64,000 bases of DNA from Macrostomum hystrix (lineage: Eukaryota; Platyhelminthes; Macrostomidae): the NCBI GenBank assembly GCA_950097015.1, contig CATNEN010000041.1:248001-312000 (forward strand), written 5' to 3'. Of the stretch, positions 11,906 to 26,599 are shown piece after piece (position 1 is the first letter of the stretch; each line of letters opens with the position of its first letter). The notes under the pieces are model-generated. The model was not told the DNA's origin and ran no database searches. It saw only the letters and a list, made by a program, of their open reading frames with translations. Position numbers and translations under genes: made by a program.

Positions 11906-12362
11906 TAAGGATGAACTGTAAAAAGTGATCGCTGCTATGCGATATTTCTGCTCTCTTGCACTTAATTCGTAATATTACTAAAAGTGTTTCTAAATGCTGT
12001 TTCTCTGTACTCGAATGCGGTCCATGCTAGTGATATTCCCCTATTCGGGTAAAGATCGAGTTCATTCGCTGCCTATTAGCGAATGCTGCAACACTGCTAT
12101 CTATGTAGCTACGCTCGTATAACCATCATAAATGCGCTTGAGATCACATTATCGCTGTTCTAAAATAAAGTATCGAAGAAAAAATAAGGCGTTATGCCGA
12201 AAGAATTTTCGTAGCTGGCTGCAAACTTCTCTATTTTATTTACCACGAATAGTAGAATGTATTGTGATAGTGAATTTCAGTGTAATTTCAGCATATTTTG
12301 CATTTGACTGACGCGGGCCAATGAGTTTAGAACTCTCGGAATGCCCATAGCCAGCTCAGTTC

Positions 12363-14585
12363 TCAGCTGTCCTGTGCGACCTCCAGCTCACCAGCCAGGT
12401 CCGGCCTCTCAAGCCGCCGCAGCTGGCGCCACACGGCCAAGCGAGCTGCCGCGCCGCGCCCGTCCAGCGCGACCAGCCAGTCCTCCAGCTGCCCGACCGG
12501 CTCCGGCAGGGCTTCGGAGTCTCTTGTCGTGGCGTTCATCAACTCCTCCAGGCCGGTCCGCAAGCTGCTCAGCAGCTGCCCGGCGGCGAGATCTTCGGCC
12601 AGACGGCGCAGATTGTCCCGCGGCACTTCGGCCATCGGCTCCAGCAGGCCCCGGCTGTGATGGCAAAGCAGGCGACGTACTGTCGGGGCCGGAACCGCTC
12701 GCAGCCACTGGTCGTCCTCTGGGTCCACCTGAAACCGCGTGGTGTCGCAAATTCGCTCAGTGAAGCCTTTTTTAACACTTTGGCCTTGAACTTGTTGGAT
12801 AAAGCAACGCGATGCTTAAAGTAAAAATAAAGCAAATTTTCACCTTCGCACGGCCGGCGTTAAGCAGCAACTTGCAAGCCTCGATGTTGCCGGCTTCGGC
12901 TGCGGCAGCCAGCGGGCTGAGGCCGCGCCCGCCTGCCTGACGAGCCTCCCAGTCCGGTCTCAGACTGTGCCGGCCGCACAGCTCCAGAAGCTGGCGCAGA
13001 CCCGAGCCGTCGACACCGCGGGCCATCCAATGCACTGGCGTCCAGCCATCGCTGTCCGCTGAGTTCAGCGCCTCCGTCAGGCTCTCCATCAGGCTCTGCA
13101 GCTGGGCCTCGGCTCCGTCCTCCTCATCTGCCTGCGGCTGCTCGCTTGACTGGCTGGGCGGCCTGAGCAACGAAGAAGGCTGATCACTGCAGAACCGAGG
13201 CACGAAAGCACGAAATTCGTTTAATATTTATGATAAGACACTAGTATAGGGCTTGATGGACGTCAGTGGATTGCTAGTCACATGTGAATTACTTTGTACA
13301 TCGAGAACATTGTTAGAAAGTAATGATTAGATAATACGCTCGTAGAATACATGAACCACGGGATTTACAGTAGGACTACCAAGCCATTTTTCAGCAAGTT
13401 TTTATACGAAGGGCGATTTCTCCCCTCAGCCCTGAAAATATTTTGGCAGCGCCCGAATGCTAACAGCCTTGGGTGTTGACTGATTGGTTGACAGACTAGG
13501 CGAGGGTGTCCTGTGGTTCAGCTGCGCCTAATATTTAGGCTTGATCGGTGAAATCGGAGAGGTGTCCATAGTGGCCTAAATCCACCTGTTGTAGTCCTTG
13601 AAGGTCCAGCTGTCCATCTAGACGTTACCACCGAAGACGGAGTTTCTGGCCCGTGTTCTTGTGCTTACGTTGCTCCGTTCGGGCGCAGCAAAAAAAGATT
13701 TCACCGGGGCCGCTTGCTAGTTCTACTGTTATGAGCTTGTTCAAACGAATCCAGCTGATTAATGAGCTTAAGGTCCATGGTCTAAAATAGACTAAAGCTA
13801 ATCTCTGATGGGAATTGAATCATTTTAAAGGCCTTAACCGATTGGCATCAGAGGACGATGCCGGCTTCTTGCTCGCTACCCTCCGCCGCTGCTCCAGCAG
13901 GTCGAGCACTGCACCTAGCTCGTCTAGCACCAGGCCAAGGTCGCGCGGACGCCCTGCAGCGGCAGCTGCAGCAGCTGCATGCAACACGTTCCGTCCATGT
14001 ACATTTATGCCAAAGCGGCAGCAGTCAGAGGACGCCTTGGGTTTGGCACCTCGGCATTGACAGCAGCATCGGCAGCCGCAGTGCATGGCCTGGAGGCGCA
14101 CCAGCCTGCGAAGAACGTATTCGTCAGTTGCCGGCTCGTCGCCAACTGCCAGCGTGAGGGCGTCCTCGCCAGTGTCGGGCGCTCGTTGCCTGGCAGAGCG
14201 CGAGTTGCCGGACGTCTCCGCCAAGGAAATGAAATACCTGGCCGCTGACCAGTTGTCGGCGGCCACTGCGGCTGCTAAAGGATTCTGGCCGTGGCGGTTG
14301 GGGGACCGCAGGACCTCCGGGGTACTGCCGAGCAACTGTGCCATGGTGCAGGCAGCATCGCCGTCTGAGTCGCAGAATGCGTAGTAGGCCTCCTGCAGTA
14401 CGGGCAAGTACTTGAGCATTGCAGCCTGGTGCTGGGACCACAGCTTTAATTCAGCCTGTGTCAGCTGCTTGGGCTTTGTTGCCTCTGCATCGCACTCGAC
14501 TCCGCGTCCTGCGTGTGTTGTTGATGGCAGCGCGGGTCATCATTGATAATTCAGCTGCGAGAGAAAACGAGGACTCACCTTGCAT
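12363..14585 (-). CDS. Ankyrin-repeat protein A with C-terminal helical domain (445 aa)
   Basis: Proposed exons: 14585-14579 (ATG CAA G), 14508-13880, 13179-12844, 12728-12363. All have GT-AG borders and consistent phase, totalling 446 codons with stop. The short first exon follows a good acceptor, and donor GTGAGTCC closes it. Ankyrin-type segments include SPNRHGQNPLAAAVAADNW, GEDALTLAV, VHGRNVLHAAAAA (exon 2) and SDGWTPVHWMA, GLSPLAAAAEAGNIEACKLL (exon 3). Exon 4 encodes a Leu-rich helical tail (LRRLAEDL...QLEDWLVAL...WRQLRRL) whose spacing matches the C-terminus of the ankyrin protein at 46706-48058. N-termini also agree (both start MQG). The general layout, ankyrin repeats then a helical bundle, recalls the C-terminal half of NF-kappaB p105/IkappaB-like proteins. 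That is inference only. Partner and function are unknown. Confidence 0.65.
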
Positions 14586-15976
14586 TTCCCAGCCTGCAGA
14601 ATGACTGAATTGAGTGTGAGTAGTCTGGCTACTTGCAGTTTCTCCAGGCTGTGTGATTCGAGTGCTCTCAGCTTACTTTATGCAGCCTGGAATCCTGGCC
14701 ACCCCAGCTACTCCTTGCGGATGGATGCGGCCGACAGCCAATAAGAAATAAACTGAGGTAGGTGGGGCAGGCTGGGGCAATGCGCGAGTGTGCTGAGTCA
14801 ACAAACTGGCAAGTACAAGTTCAGGCACCTTAGCTCTTGCAGTAGCTTTCTCTCCTCCCTCTGAATTTCTAGCTTTAGCATTCGGTCGGTTTAGCTGTGT
14901 AGAACTGTGAACCAGGCCTTGCACATCTGGGTTTGAGTGGCCGGATAATCGTTCAACACTCGGGTGGCTGCAGCTGCAAAGTGGAAAGCTTTCGTTTACA
15001 ATAACAGTTGCCAGGTGCAGAATAGGACAGTAAATGTATGCACAAAACAGCAGAGATTCGCATTCGACACCAAACCTTTGCAATCCAATGTGTATCTGAG
15101 CGGCTAGTTTTACGAGCTGCGATCCTTTTTCTGAATCTGAACTTCTATAATATGCATGTACAACCCAATCTAAACATGCAAGGATAGCCTTTCCGATGGC
15201 CATATGCAACGACAAATTCGGGTTTTCAGTCTGAGGTCTCATAGCGGGCTTTCAGGTTGGACAAATTTTCTAAAAGTAGAAACTCGCCGTGCTATCTTCG
15301 GCTAAACAGCGTCATGCGTATCACGGAGGCACTAACACATGCAGCCTTTCTATCCAGAAAGCATCTGCCGCATCTGAGACTGTCTGCATTAGTACGGACT
15401 TCTGACTAGTCAATTCCAGCCCTTATGGGCCCAGCCTTAAGATCCCAGTAGATGATCCACGTCCATCATGGTAAGGGCCTCCATCCATTATTGTTGATAC
15501 AGGCTTGCAGTAGGAGTTCCAGTTTTCCTGGCCCTGACCGGTTTAAGCGGTATCTCCTGCCGCAGAGTCCATCGACTGACTGATCCGCGAGGGCAACCTC
15601 ACAACCTCGGTTCTACAACAAAATTCTAAAACAATTGCTTCAAGGCAGTAAATACTCAATTCTGCACCAATAAAAGGATGCCAATTATATTTATCTCACA
15701 CTTTTTTAGCAACTTTGAGCAATTAACCAATGTTTAAAACTCGGCAAGTACGAGCGTAAAAATCACATATATTGAGCGAAATACAAGTAAAAGGCTTTTT
15801 TCGCAAAAAAATTCCGTAACAAAGAACTTTCATTCGCTGATGGTAAAACGCTTAGTGCAGTTAGCTATGGGCTTGAGCTAGTGAGAAATTGAGTCGAGAG
15901 AAATAGAGCTAATTAGCAAATTTTAAATTCTATTAGCATGGTCAGTGACAGGCGCCCAGAGCCAGTCCTCTGTGCA
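14586..15976. other. No gene recognised
   Basis: A 189-codon frame on the minus strand (14673-15242) has no recognisable domain and mixed composition; I do not call it a gene. The rest is AT-rich with no repeat structure that I can see. Confidence 0.35.
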
Positions 15977-18900
15977 TTAAGTGTACAGCGCCAGCTGAAG
16001 GAACTGAAAGTTAAGAGCGAAATTCAAAGATAGAAGTTAACATCTTTTTTTAAACGGTCGAGTTGTTGCAACAGTGGCTGGTCTAAGCACTTACCTCATC
16101 CAGCCCAAACGCAGCCTCGGCCTTGCTGTCGCTGTCCTGGGCTTTGAAGCTCTCCAGGATGGTCTTTAGACGAACACAAAGGATGACAAAGTCGTCAAAC
16201 TTGATGGATCCGGACTTGTCCGCGTAGCGCATCACCAGCGATTGGTAGATCTTGTTGGGCACTCTGTAGCCTGCAATTATCAAGGCCTTGTTTAAGTCAG
16301 TGCGTCAGTGAGCTCAAATTTCACCGATTAGTTTACGAGCATCAAAGGCTTCGAGCTAGCGGAATGGGCGACCCCCCGCCTCCCCGCTGTGTCCATCGGA
16401 CCGCCCTGCAAGGCTTCGAGCTATTAGTAGCTCGTATGAATTAGTACTTATTGCTTTCGGTTTAAAACTCTGGCTGAAAACATTACACTATAGCTCGTAT
16501 TATACACTTCGAAGCTAAAGCTCGGCAGAACGAAAGTACATCGTACCCATGCGGCCCAGCGCGGCCCGCAGCTCAAAGCTGTTGAAGTCTCCGGAGTTGT
16601 CAGTGTCGAAGGCCTTGAACACGGCGCTCCAAAGTCGAAGGCATTTCCACAATGCCTTGAACTCGTCGAACTGCAGATAGCCGCTCTGGTCCACATCGAC
16701 AAACGCCAGAAGCGAGCGACAGGCCTCTTTGGAGAAGCCTTTGAATCCCTTGGGACCTGAGATTAGTTGGCCAGTTATTACATTTGCTTTTACTTCTAAG
16801 AATGCTAAAAGTGAGCTACGAGCTCGTAAATTAGATGGGGTTCTTTCCTAACCCTAACCCTAACCCTAACCACGACCCCGCAAATAGCATATCCCCTAAC
16901 TCTCTTAACTCTTGAAATTTGGAGGATATTAAATTTGAGGGATGGTAAATTTTGAAGTTGGGTAATTTGGGGGTGTGAACTTTCAGGGATATAAAATTTA
17001 AGGGATTTGAAAATTAAAGGTTGTGAAACACGCATGCGGAGTCATTACGGCTTTGCGTGGATTGTCCCAGCCCATACCTGATCTGGTGAATGCCTGGTTC
17101 AGGATCTCCATCAGGTCATCCACGACGAAGCCCGGCTGCTCGCCCATCAGAATGGCAAACGCTTTGCATGCGGCTTCCTCGAGAAGTTTTTCCCTCTCCA
17201 TGAGCTTTGTGTCCGTCTTCACGGTGTCTGCCTCACCATCGGCAATTCCCATGTCCTGAATTTCGTTGAAGTTTACATGGCTAGGTTTCGAGTATGAACC
17301 CAAGCTATCCCGACTTAATAGATCATATCACTTAACTCACTTTGATATCCGGCACGTTCACGACATCGTCTACTTCTTCCGACTCATTTGGCTGCTCGGA
17401 GTAGATCCTGAGAAGGAACTCAGCCTCCATATTGGGATCGAAGGTGCTGGGCACTATTATGTAGGTACCTGGTGCTAGCTTGTGGCGCCCTGTGATCTCT
17501 CTGCTGTCTCCAAAAGTTGGCGACCTCGCCGCACTGGCCTGATACTTAAAGAAGTTCATGTCCTTCGGACCTGGCGGGTCAGACTCGTTCACCTGGTAGA
17601 GGATGTAGCCGATGAAGTTGTTTGCAGCGCCTTGCTTTCGCATGTTCTTCTGCATCAGACCGATGATGATTGACCCCAGGTCCTCGTCATCTCCCTCATC
17701 AGGATCCACTACCTTCACACGGAACTGTGGATTCAGCCAGAAGGAGTCCAGGTATTTGCGACAGCCTCCGGCGTTGACGTTGCGAGTCCAGCTGCCGTGA
17801 TGTGTGATGGCCTCCCAGCGCGTCTTGCCCGCAGTACCGTCCTGCCCACTTGACAAGGAGTCCGGTCCAAGGTGGCAGATCTCCACTTTGTGGAAGTTTT
17901 CCACGAAGTCCGAGAAGCTCATCCAAAACTCACCATCGTCCTCGTTCGACAACCCGATGCGTTGCTTTTCCTTGTCACTGAGCTGCTCCCATTCGCTGGA
18001 ATTGTCGCCCCAGCTGCCCTTCCACTCTTCCTCATTGCCCCAAGGATTTCTGATTCTAACGAGAGACTCTTGCTCACTAGAGAGAAGTTCCACCTGAAAG
18101 TGCGAAATTCAGACTAATATGAAAACTTGGCACAATAGTATTAAAACATCAGGCAGAGAGTACAGACCTTCTCAACGGCTGTGATGGAGTACGCGTGCCC
18201 CATGATCAGTCCATTGTCCAATCGGGCTTCGATTTGACTTGGATTTGCGTTGATGCCGCAGCCCATCAACGAACACCTCTTAGTTGCCTTGTGCATGGTC
18301 TCAAACAGGTCAGCAGGGGATGCATTAAGAAGGTCAAAGAACTCGGTGATTCCGCCCGTGAAGTCTTCCATAGCCTCCGAGCTGGAGCCGCCAATAAGAG
18401 CTCGGTAACTGCCCATCGTTTTTGCGTAGGCCTTCTCCAACAGGGCCGACCAGAACTCGTCCGAGTCTGTCGAGTGCATGAAGATCAACCGGTCGCCACA
18501 GGTTGGCAACCGGTCATCAATCCAGATGTCCTTCCACTCGCCGAACATCCAAAAGCGAAATTTGAACATACCACAGTAGCTTTGGTCAAGGAACTCCTGA
18601 TCGATTGGTACCACTTGGTTGAACAATTCCTGGTGCATCGAAAGTGAAGCAACGGCTGCCAGTAACCAGCAGTCCCCTGATACAATGGAAAAAATATTAT
18701 ATCACAATCTAATCTCACACTGCAATTTCCAGATGAAACATAAGAGCAACATTCTGACTGACCAATGGCACCTTGACGAACATCAAATCGGCTTGTTCCA
18801 TCGCTGACAAACTTTGCAGTGTCACAAAACTCCTAAATTGTTGCGTTAGCAAATAGGTTCCTTGTACTTCTAAACAAAAGTATATGAAGTGTCATAAAAT

Positions 18901-19134
18901 TTTCTCGAACCTTTGCAACTTATATCTTACCAGAGGTCGCTTCCAGACGATTTCAGCTCCAGGCGGAAGAGCCTCGTACACATCGTCTGGCAGTACAGAG
19001 TCGTCGGCGGGAAACTCCTGGTCCACGAACAGCTTGCCTTCGGACCGCAGCTCGTCCTGCTGGGCAATTAGATTCTGCTGACTTCGCCGAAGCTCCTCGG
19101 AAATTTTGACCATCAAACGACTTGAGGCTTCCAT
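15977..19134 (-). CDS. Classical calpain (Ca2+-dependent cysteine protease), complete, 8 exons, 708 aa
   Basis: Exons (minus strand): 19134-18931, 18832-18763, 18676-18168, 18093-17341, 17255-17078, 16756-16547, 16270-16095, 16003-15977. Their sum is 2127 nt, exactly 709 codons with stop, which supports every splice choice. Catalytic triad: Cys94 in GDCWLLAA, His252 in GHAYSITA, Asn277 in RNPWG; the C-H-N spacing matches classical calpains. A C2-like beta-sandwich (domain III) follows (WLNPQFRVKV, GTYIIVPSTFDPN). Then comes the penta-EF-hand domain with loops DVDQSGYLQFDEF and DTDNSGDFNSFEL, and DKSGSIKFDDF in exon 7. The last exon is only 27 nt (FLQLALYT stop), as in other PEF calpains. Calpains cut cytoskeletal and signalling substrates in the cytosol under Ca2+. 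Nothing appears broken. Confidence 0.96.
16847..16871. repeat. Interstitial telomere-like (CCCTAA)4 tract in calpain intron 5
   Basis: Four tandem CCCTAA units lie in the 321-bp intron between calpain exons 5 and 6. This is the vertebrate/flatworm-type telomere unit. A shorter CCCTAACCC stretch occurs near 58045. Confidence 0.8.
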
Positions 19135-19888
19135 TTTTGCCTTAGCAAGGCGCGTCTTGGGTTAGATGAAACAGCTCAAACTCGTGCTCGATCTGTCTGC
19201 TCTGCTCTAATATTTTATGAGTGTAGGGCGCACTGGGTGAACGCACGATGCACACGCGACACACACTTATTCTCGCGACTCCATTGTCCTTCGAGGCTTC
19301 CAACAGCAAGTCTCAATTGGTATCATTTTGAGTCTTGAGGGTCTGGGGCATTGTGGGCACTTTTTAACCATTTCAGGCTGCCTAGGCTTGCTGCACCTGC
19401 TGCAATGGAAAGCAATGCGCTCAGAAGGAAACTAGAATAGCTAAATGAGGCCCCTTGAAGAGCGAATCATGCGTTGCAAACCCCCTGCATATTCTACAAG
19501 CATCATGAGAACACCTCGCTGTATATGTTCATATACAGAATTATAACAACAATTAGCTCATCCATAAATAATTTGTGCATTCGAAAAATGCACATAAAAT
19601 GCGAAAAAATATAAATGGGACGTTTTTATTGCGCTGGACTGGATAAATAGTCCGGTCAGTAATTCTATAGTAGGAGAGCTCCTGAAAGAATTATTCTTTA
19701 TAAACTAATGTTTAAATGTACTTCTTAGGTGTACAGTTTACCAGTTTGAGCGTGTACACGTGTCAATTTCACAAATTAAACGAATTATGAATGAATCACT
19801 TTTGCCATACTATTAATATTGAGCTTATTCAGAAAAAAAACTAACGGAATCGATAAAGTGGCAGTACAGGCCATATTAAGCTGTAGAG

Positions 19889-20306
19889 CAGGGGTCGGCA
19901 AACTCCGGCCCGCGGGCCAGATGCGGCCCTCGAAGCCCCTAAATATGGCCCGTTGCCCCTTCCACCACCTATAGTATCCTATCTCATCTCTCCAGTGTCT
20001 TATCTGTCCAGTGTCTAATTATCTCTCCCCTGTCTCATCTCTCCCCTGTCTCATCTCTGCCGTGTCTCCCGTCTCTCTCCAGTCTTATCTATTCTCATCT
20101 CTGGCTCATCCCTCCCCTGTCTAATCTATCCGGTGTCTCATCTCTCCCATTTCTCATCTATCCTGTGTCCAATCTCTCCCATTTCTCATCTCATCTATCC
20201 TGTGTCTCATCTCTCCCCTTTCTCATATTCCTACAGTTAATACGGCCCGCTGTCGTCCTATAGGTTCTCTCCGTGGCCCGCTAGCTAAAAAGTTTGCCGA
20301 CCCCTG
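19889..20306 (+). mobile_element. Non-autonomous hAT-type element 1 (418 bp), satellite-bearing family
   Basis: The terminal inverted repeats are CAGGGGTCGGCAAACT and AGTTTGCCGACCCCTG. Both sides carry the perfect 8-bp target duplication CTGTAGAG (19881-19888 and 20307-20314), the hallmark of hAT transposition. The interior is a degenerate array of TCTCATCTCTCCCCTGT-type units. There is no transposase. Its orientation is opposite to the related copies at 20842 and 59670. Confidence 0.92.
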
Positions 20307-20841
20307 CTGTAGAGTGTAGGTTTAAAAAGTATTTCCAGTTGATTGCCCCAGTGTATACGTAGCTTGGCAATAAAATAAATTTTCAAAACAAGCTTTATCA
20401 TTGAGAATCGAGTCAATGCGTTCACGTAAAAAATATCACCTACTTTAAGTCTGAGGATTTCAATTTTTTCGTTCAAACCCATTTTTATTAAGTTGCACAT
20501 TGGCAACCAATTTTATACATTCGGTGATACTACTAACAGCAGAATAACCTGCGTAACTGGATTGTCAGAAGATAGACAAGAGCAGGCTTCTTAGCGTATA
20601 ATGAGCATAATGTATTGTTCTGCAGGTTGCTCACTGAATTTTTAACAAGCTGTGCATATTCCAAACGTCTGCAATCAAAATACTCGTAAGGGCATAACTT
20701 TTTTCGACTGTTACAGCGATTTTTCGTCCAAAAGCATGTTCTACCAGCGTAGACAAATATTTCTCATTATCGTTTGACTCTGCAGCAAGCAGGATCGGCT
20801 ATCATTCGCGCTAAATTTTGTAGAATTTATTTCGTCCATGG

Positions 20842-21226
20842 CAGGGGTTGGCAAACTTATTAGCGTACGGGCCACGGAGAGAACCTAAAAGACGACAGCG
20901 GGCCGCATTGACTATAGGAATATGAGAAAGGAGAGAGATAAGACAGGGGGAGATGAGACACAGGAGAGATAAGACACGGGTCGATGAGACACGGTATAAA
21001 TGAGACACGGGATTAGATGAGACAGGGGATAGACGAGAAAGGGAAGAGATGAGACGGGGGAGAGACGAGAAAGGGAAGAGATGAGATGGGGGAGAGGTGG
21101 GAGACACGGGAGAGATGAGACAGGATATATGAGACAGAATACTATTGGTGTTGGAAGGGCAACGTGCCGGATTTGATAGCTTCGAGGGCCTCATCTGGCC
21201 CACGGGCCCGAGTTTGCCGACTCCTC
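20842..21226 (+). mobile_element. Non-autonomous hAT-type element 2 (385 bp), same family
   Basis: It starts CAGGGGTTGGCAAAC and ends GTTTGCCGACTCCTC. The flanking 8-mers GTCCATGG and GTCTATGG match at 7 of 8 positions, an aged target duplication. The interior holds degenerate GAGACAGGGGAGAGAT units and the same subterminal blocks (CGGGCC, GACAGCGGGCCGCATTGA, CTTCGAGGGCC) as the copy at 59670. No transposase. Confidence 0.88.
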
Positions 21227-21281
21227 GTCTATGGTCTATACTCTATGGTTGCACAGTTACGTTAATTTTGTAACCCCGAGG

Positions 21282-21882
21282 CAGGGACAACTAAAACCCT
21301 CGGGACGCGAAACGAGCCAATTCATGGCAAAAAATCTGAGGGGCTCGCTTAAAAGTATTGTTCTATGGCTATTTCAAGTCTTCTCTGCTATCAGGCATTA
21401 TAAGGCTTCAGCAACGTATTATGGTATAAACGATCACTCAGCGATAATGGCATGTCTATGGCACAAACTGCGCCAATCCGCCATGAGCCAGAAGCTGACA
21501 AAATTTGGACGCTTATATTTGTTTCTTTTAATTATCAATTAAAGTATTTTACTAACCGGTAAAAGCATTATAAGGCTTCAGGCCATAGACAAATCAACTC
21601 CCCCTATAACGCCGTTGCTTGTCGACCGACAGCCGCCAGATAGCGTTATAGGGGGAGTTGATTTGTCTATGGCCTGAAGCCTTATAATGCTTTTACCGGT
21701 TGGCTGCCTCGCAGTTAATGGCGATTACGATCTCGGCGCTACGCGCCTCGATCGACCGCCATTAACTTGCTCGGCACCCAACCGGTAAAGTTCCATTATC
21801 GGTTAGATTAAATAGTAAAGCGAGGCAATGTCGAGTATTTAATTTAAAGAATAAGAACCAGTTTTAGTTTTAGTTGTCCCTG
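21282..21882 (+). mobile_element. Non-autonomous hAT-like foldback element (601 bp)
   Basis: The ends are CAGGGACAACTAAAAC and GTTTTAGTTGTCCCTG, an exact 16-bp terminal inverted repeat. A perfect 8-bp duplication CCCCGAGG occupies 21274-21281 and 21883-21890. The end sequence differs from the satellite-bearing family, so this is a second hAT-like family. No transposase frame is present; short open frames inside are not protein-like. It contains a long perfect hairpin, listed separately. Confidence 0.88.
21554..21701. repeat. Perfect 59-bp inverted repeat with 30-nt loop
   Basis: Arms at 21554-21612 and 21643-21701 are exact reverse complements. They begin AACCGGTAAAAGCATTATAA on the left and end with its complement on the right. 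A further AACCGGTAAAG at 21784-21794 and a GTTAATGGCG / CGCCATTAAC pair (about 21713 and 21762) allow an alternative fold. Part of the arm (GCATTATAAGGCTTCAG) also recurs near 21393. Confidence 0.95.
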
Positions 21883-21890
21883 CCCCGAGG

Positions 21891-25183
<3,293 letters not shown>

Positions 25184-25565
25184 AGAAGCTGGAGGAGCTA
25201 ATTTGCGATAGTGACGCAATGAACATTTTATGTCTAACAGTTTAAAGCAAAATATCCCCAGTTCTATTTTTGTCAAAGCATAGAACAAGCAATTTCTTTA
25301 AATCCAGTCAATAAGATAATAGCCTCAATCGCTTTCTCAAGTTATGCTCTCGAAGGATATCCTGTCAAACAAATGCTTTTAAATAGTTTAAATCGAAAAA
25401 TACACCCTTTTCGGTGTTTCTACGCCTAACAAAGCAAAATAAGTGTTCGAACTCTCGGTACAAGAATTATTTTCTGTTGATTTTCTTTTTGTTAATGCTT
25501 GCGAGCGCCTCGTGATTGTTTGCTTGTGATCCTACAGCGATTTTGCGCCTACTCTCATCGCCCTC

Positions 25566-26520
25566 ACTCCCACTTCCTTGACTCACTGTTCTCAGCCTCA
25601 CTGTCCTCATCATCACCCTCACTGTCCTCACTCTCACTGTCCTCACTCTCACTGTCCTCACCCTCACGTCCTAATTCTCGCTGTCCTCAATCTCGCTGTC
25701 CTCACTCTCGCTGTCCTCACCCTCACTGTCTTTACTCTCACTGTCCTCACCCTCACTGTCCTCACCCTCACTGTCTTTACTCTCACTCCTCACCCTCACT
25801 GTCCTCACCCTCACTGTCTTTACTCTCACTCCTCACCCTCACTGTCCTAATTCTCGCTGTCCTCACCCTCACTGTCTTCACTTTCCCTATCCTCACTTTC
25901 ACTGTCCTCACCCTCACTCTCGCTGTCCTCACCCTCACTGTCCTCACTCTCACTGTCCTCACCCTCACTGTCCTCACCCTCACTGTCCTCACTCTCACTG
26001 TCCTCACCATCACTCTCGCTGTCCTCACCCTCACTGTCCTCACCCTCACTGTCCTGATTCTCGCTGTCCTCACTCTCGCTGTCTTCACTCTCGCTGTCCT
26101 CACTCTCGCTGTCCTCACCCTCACTGTCTTCACTCTCACTGTCCTCACCCTCACTGTCCTAATTCTCGCTGTCCTCACCCTCACTGTCCTCACCCTCACT
26201 GTTTTCACTTTCACTGTCCTCACTTTCACTGTCCTCACCCTCACTCTCGCTGTCCTCACCCCCACTGTCCTCACCCTCACTGTCCTCACTCTCACTGTCC
26301 TCACTCTCGCTGTCCTCACTCTCGCTGTCTTCACTCTCGCTGTCCTCACCCTCACTGTCCTCACCCTCACTGTCTTCACTTTCACTGTCTTCACCCTCAC
26401 TGTCCTCACTCTCACTGTCCTCACTCTCACTGTCCTCACCCTCACTGTCCTGATTCTCGCTGTCCTCACTCTCGCTGTCTTCACTCTCGCTGTCCTCACC
26501 CTTACTGTCCTCACTCACAG
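25566..26520 (+). repeat. 12-bp minisatellite, about 80 units
   Basis: Units are CTCACTGTCCTC with CTCGCTGTCCTC and TTCACTGTC variants. Since 12 is a multiple of 3 and no frame has a stop, all six frames are open over most of it, giving TLTVL-type, RTVRV-type or acidic EDSESEDSEG-type peptides. The array ends at a short palindrome around 26512-26532. I do not call a gene. Confidence 0.9.
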
Positions 26521-26599
26521 TGAGGACTGTGACTGTGTCCTAACTCTCAGTGCCGCAACGCAACCGCCACAGTTACGTCGGTTTGGCTCACAGTTTAGA

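Noticed and set aside
14673-15242. 189-codon minus-strand frame
   Set aside because: No recognisable motif and AT/GC-neutral codon use unlike the neighbouring genes.
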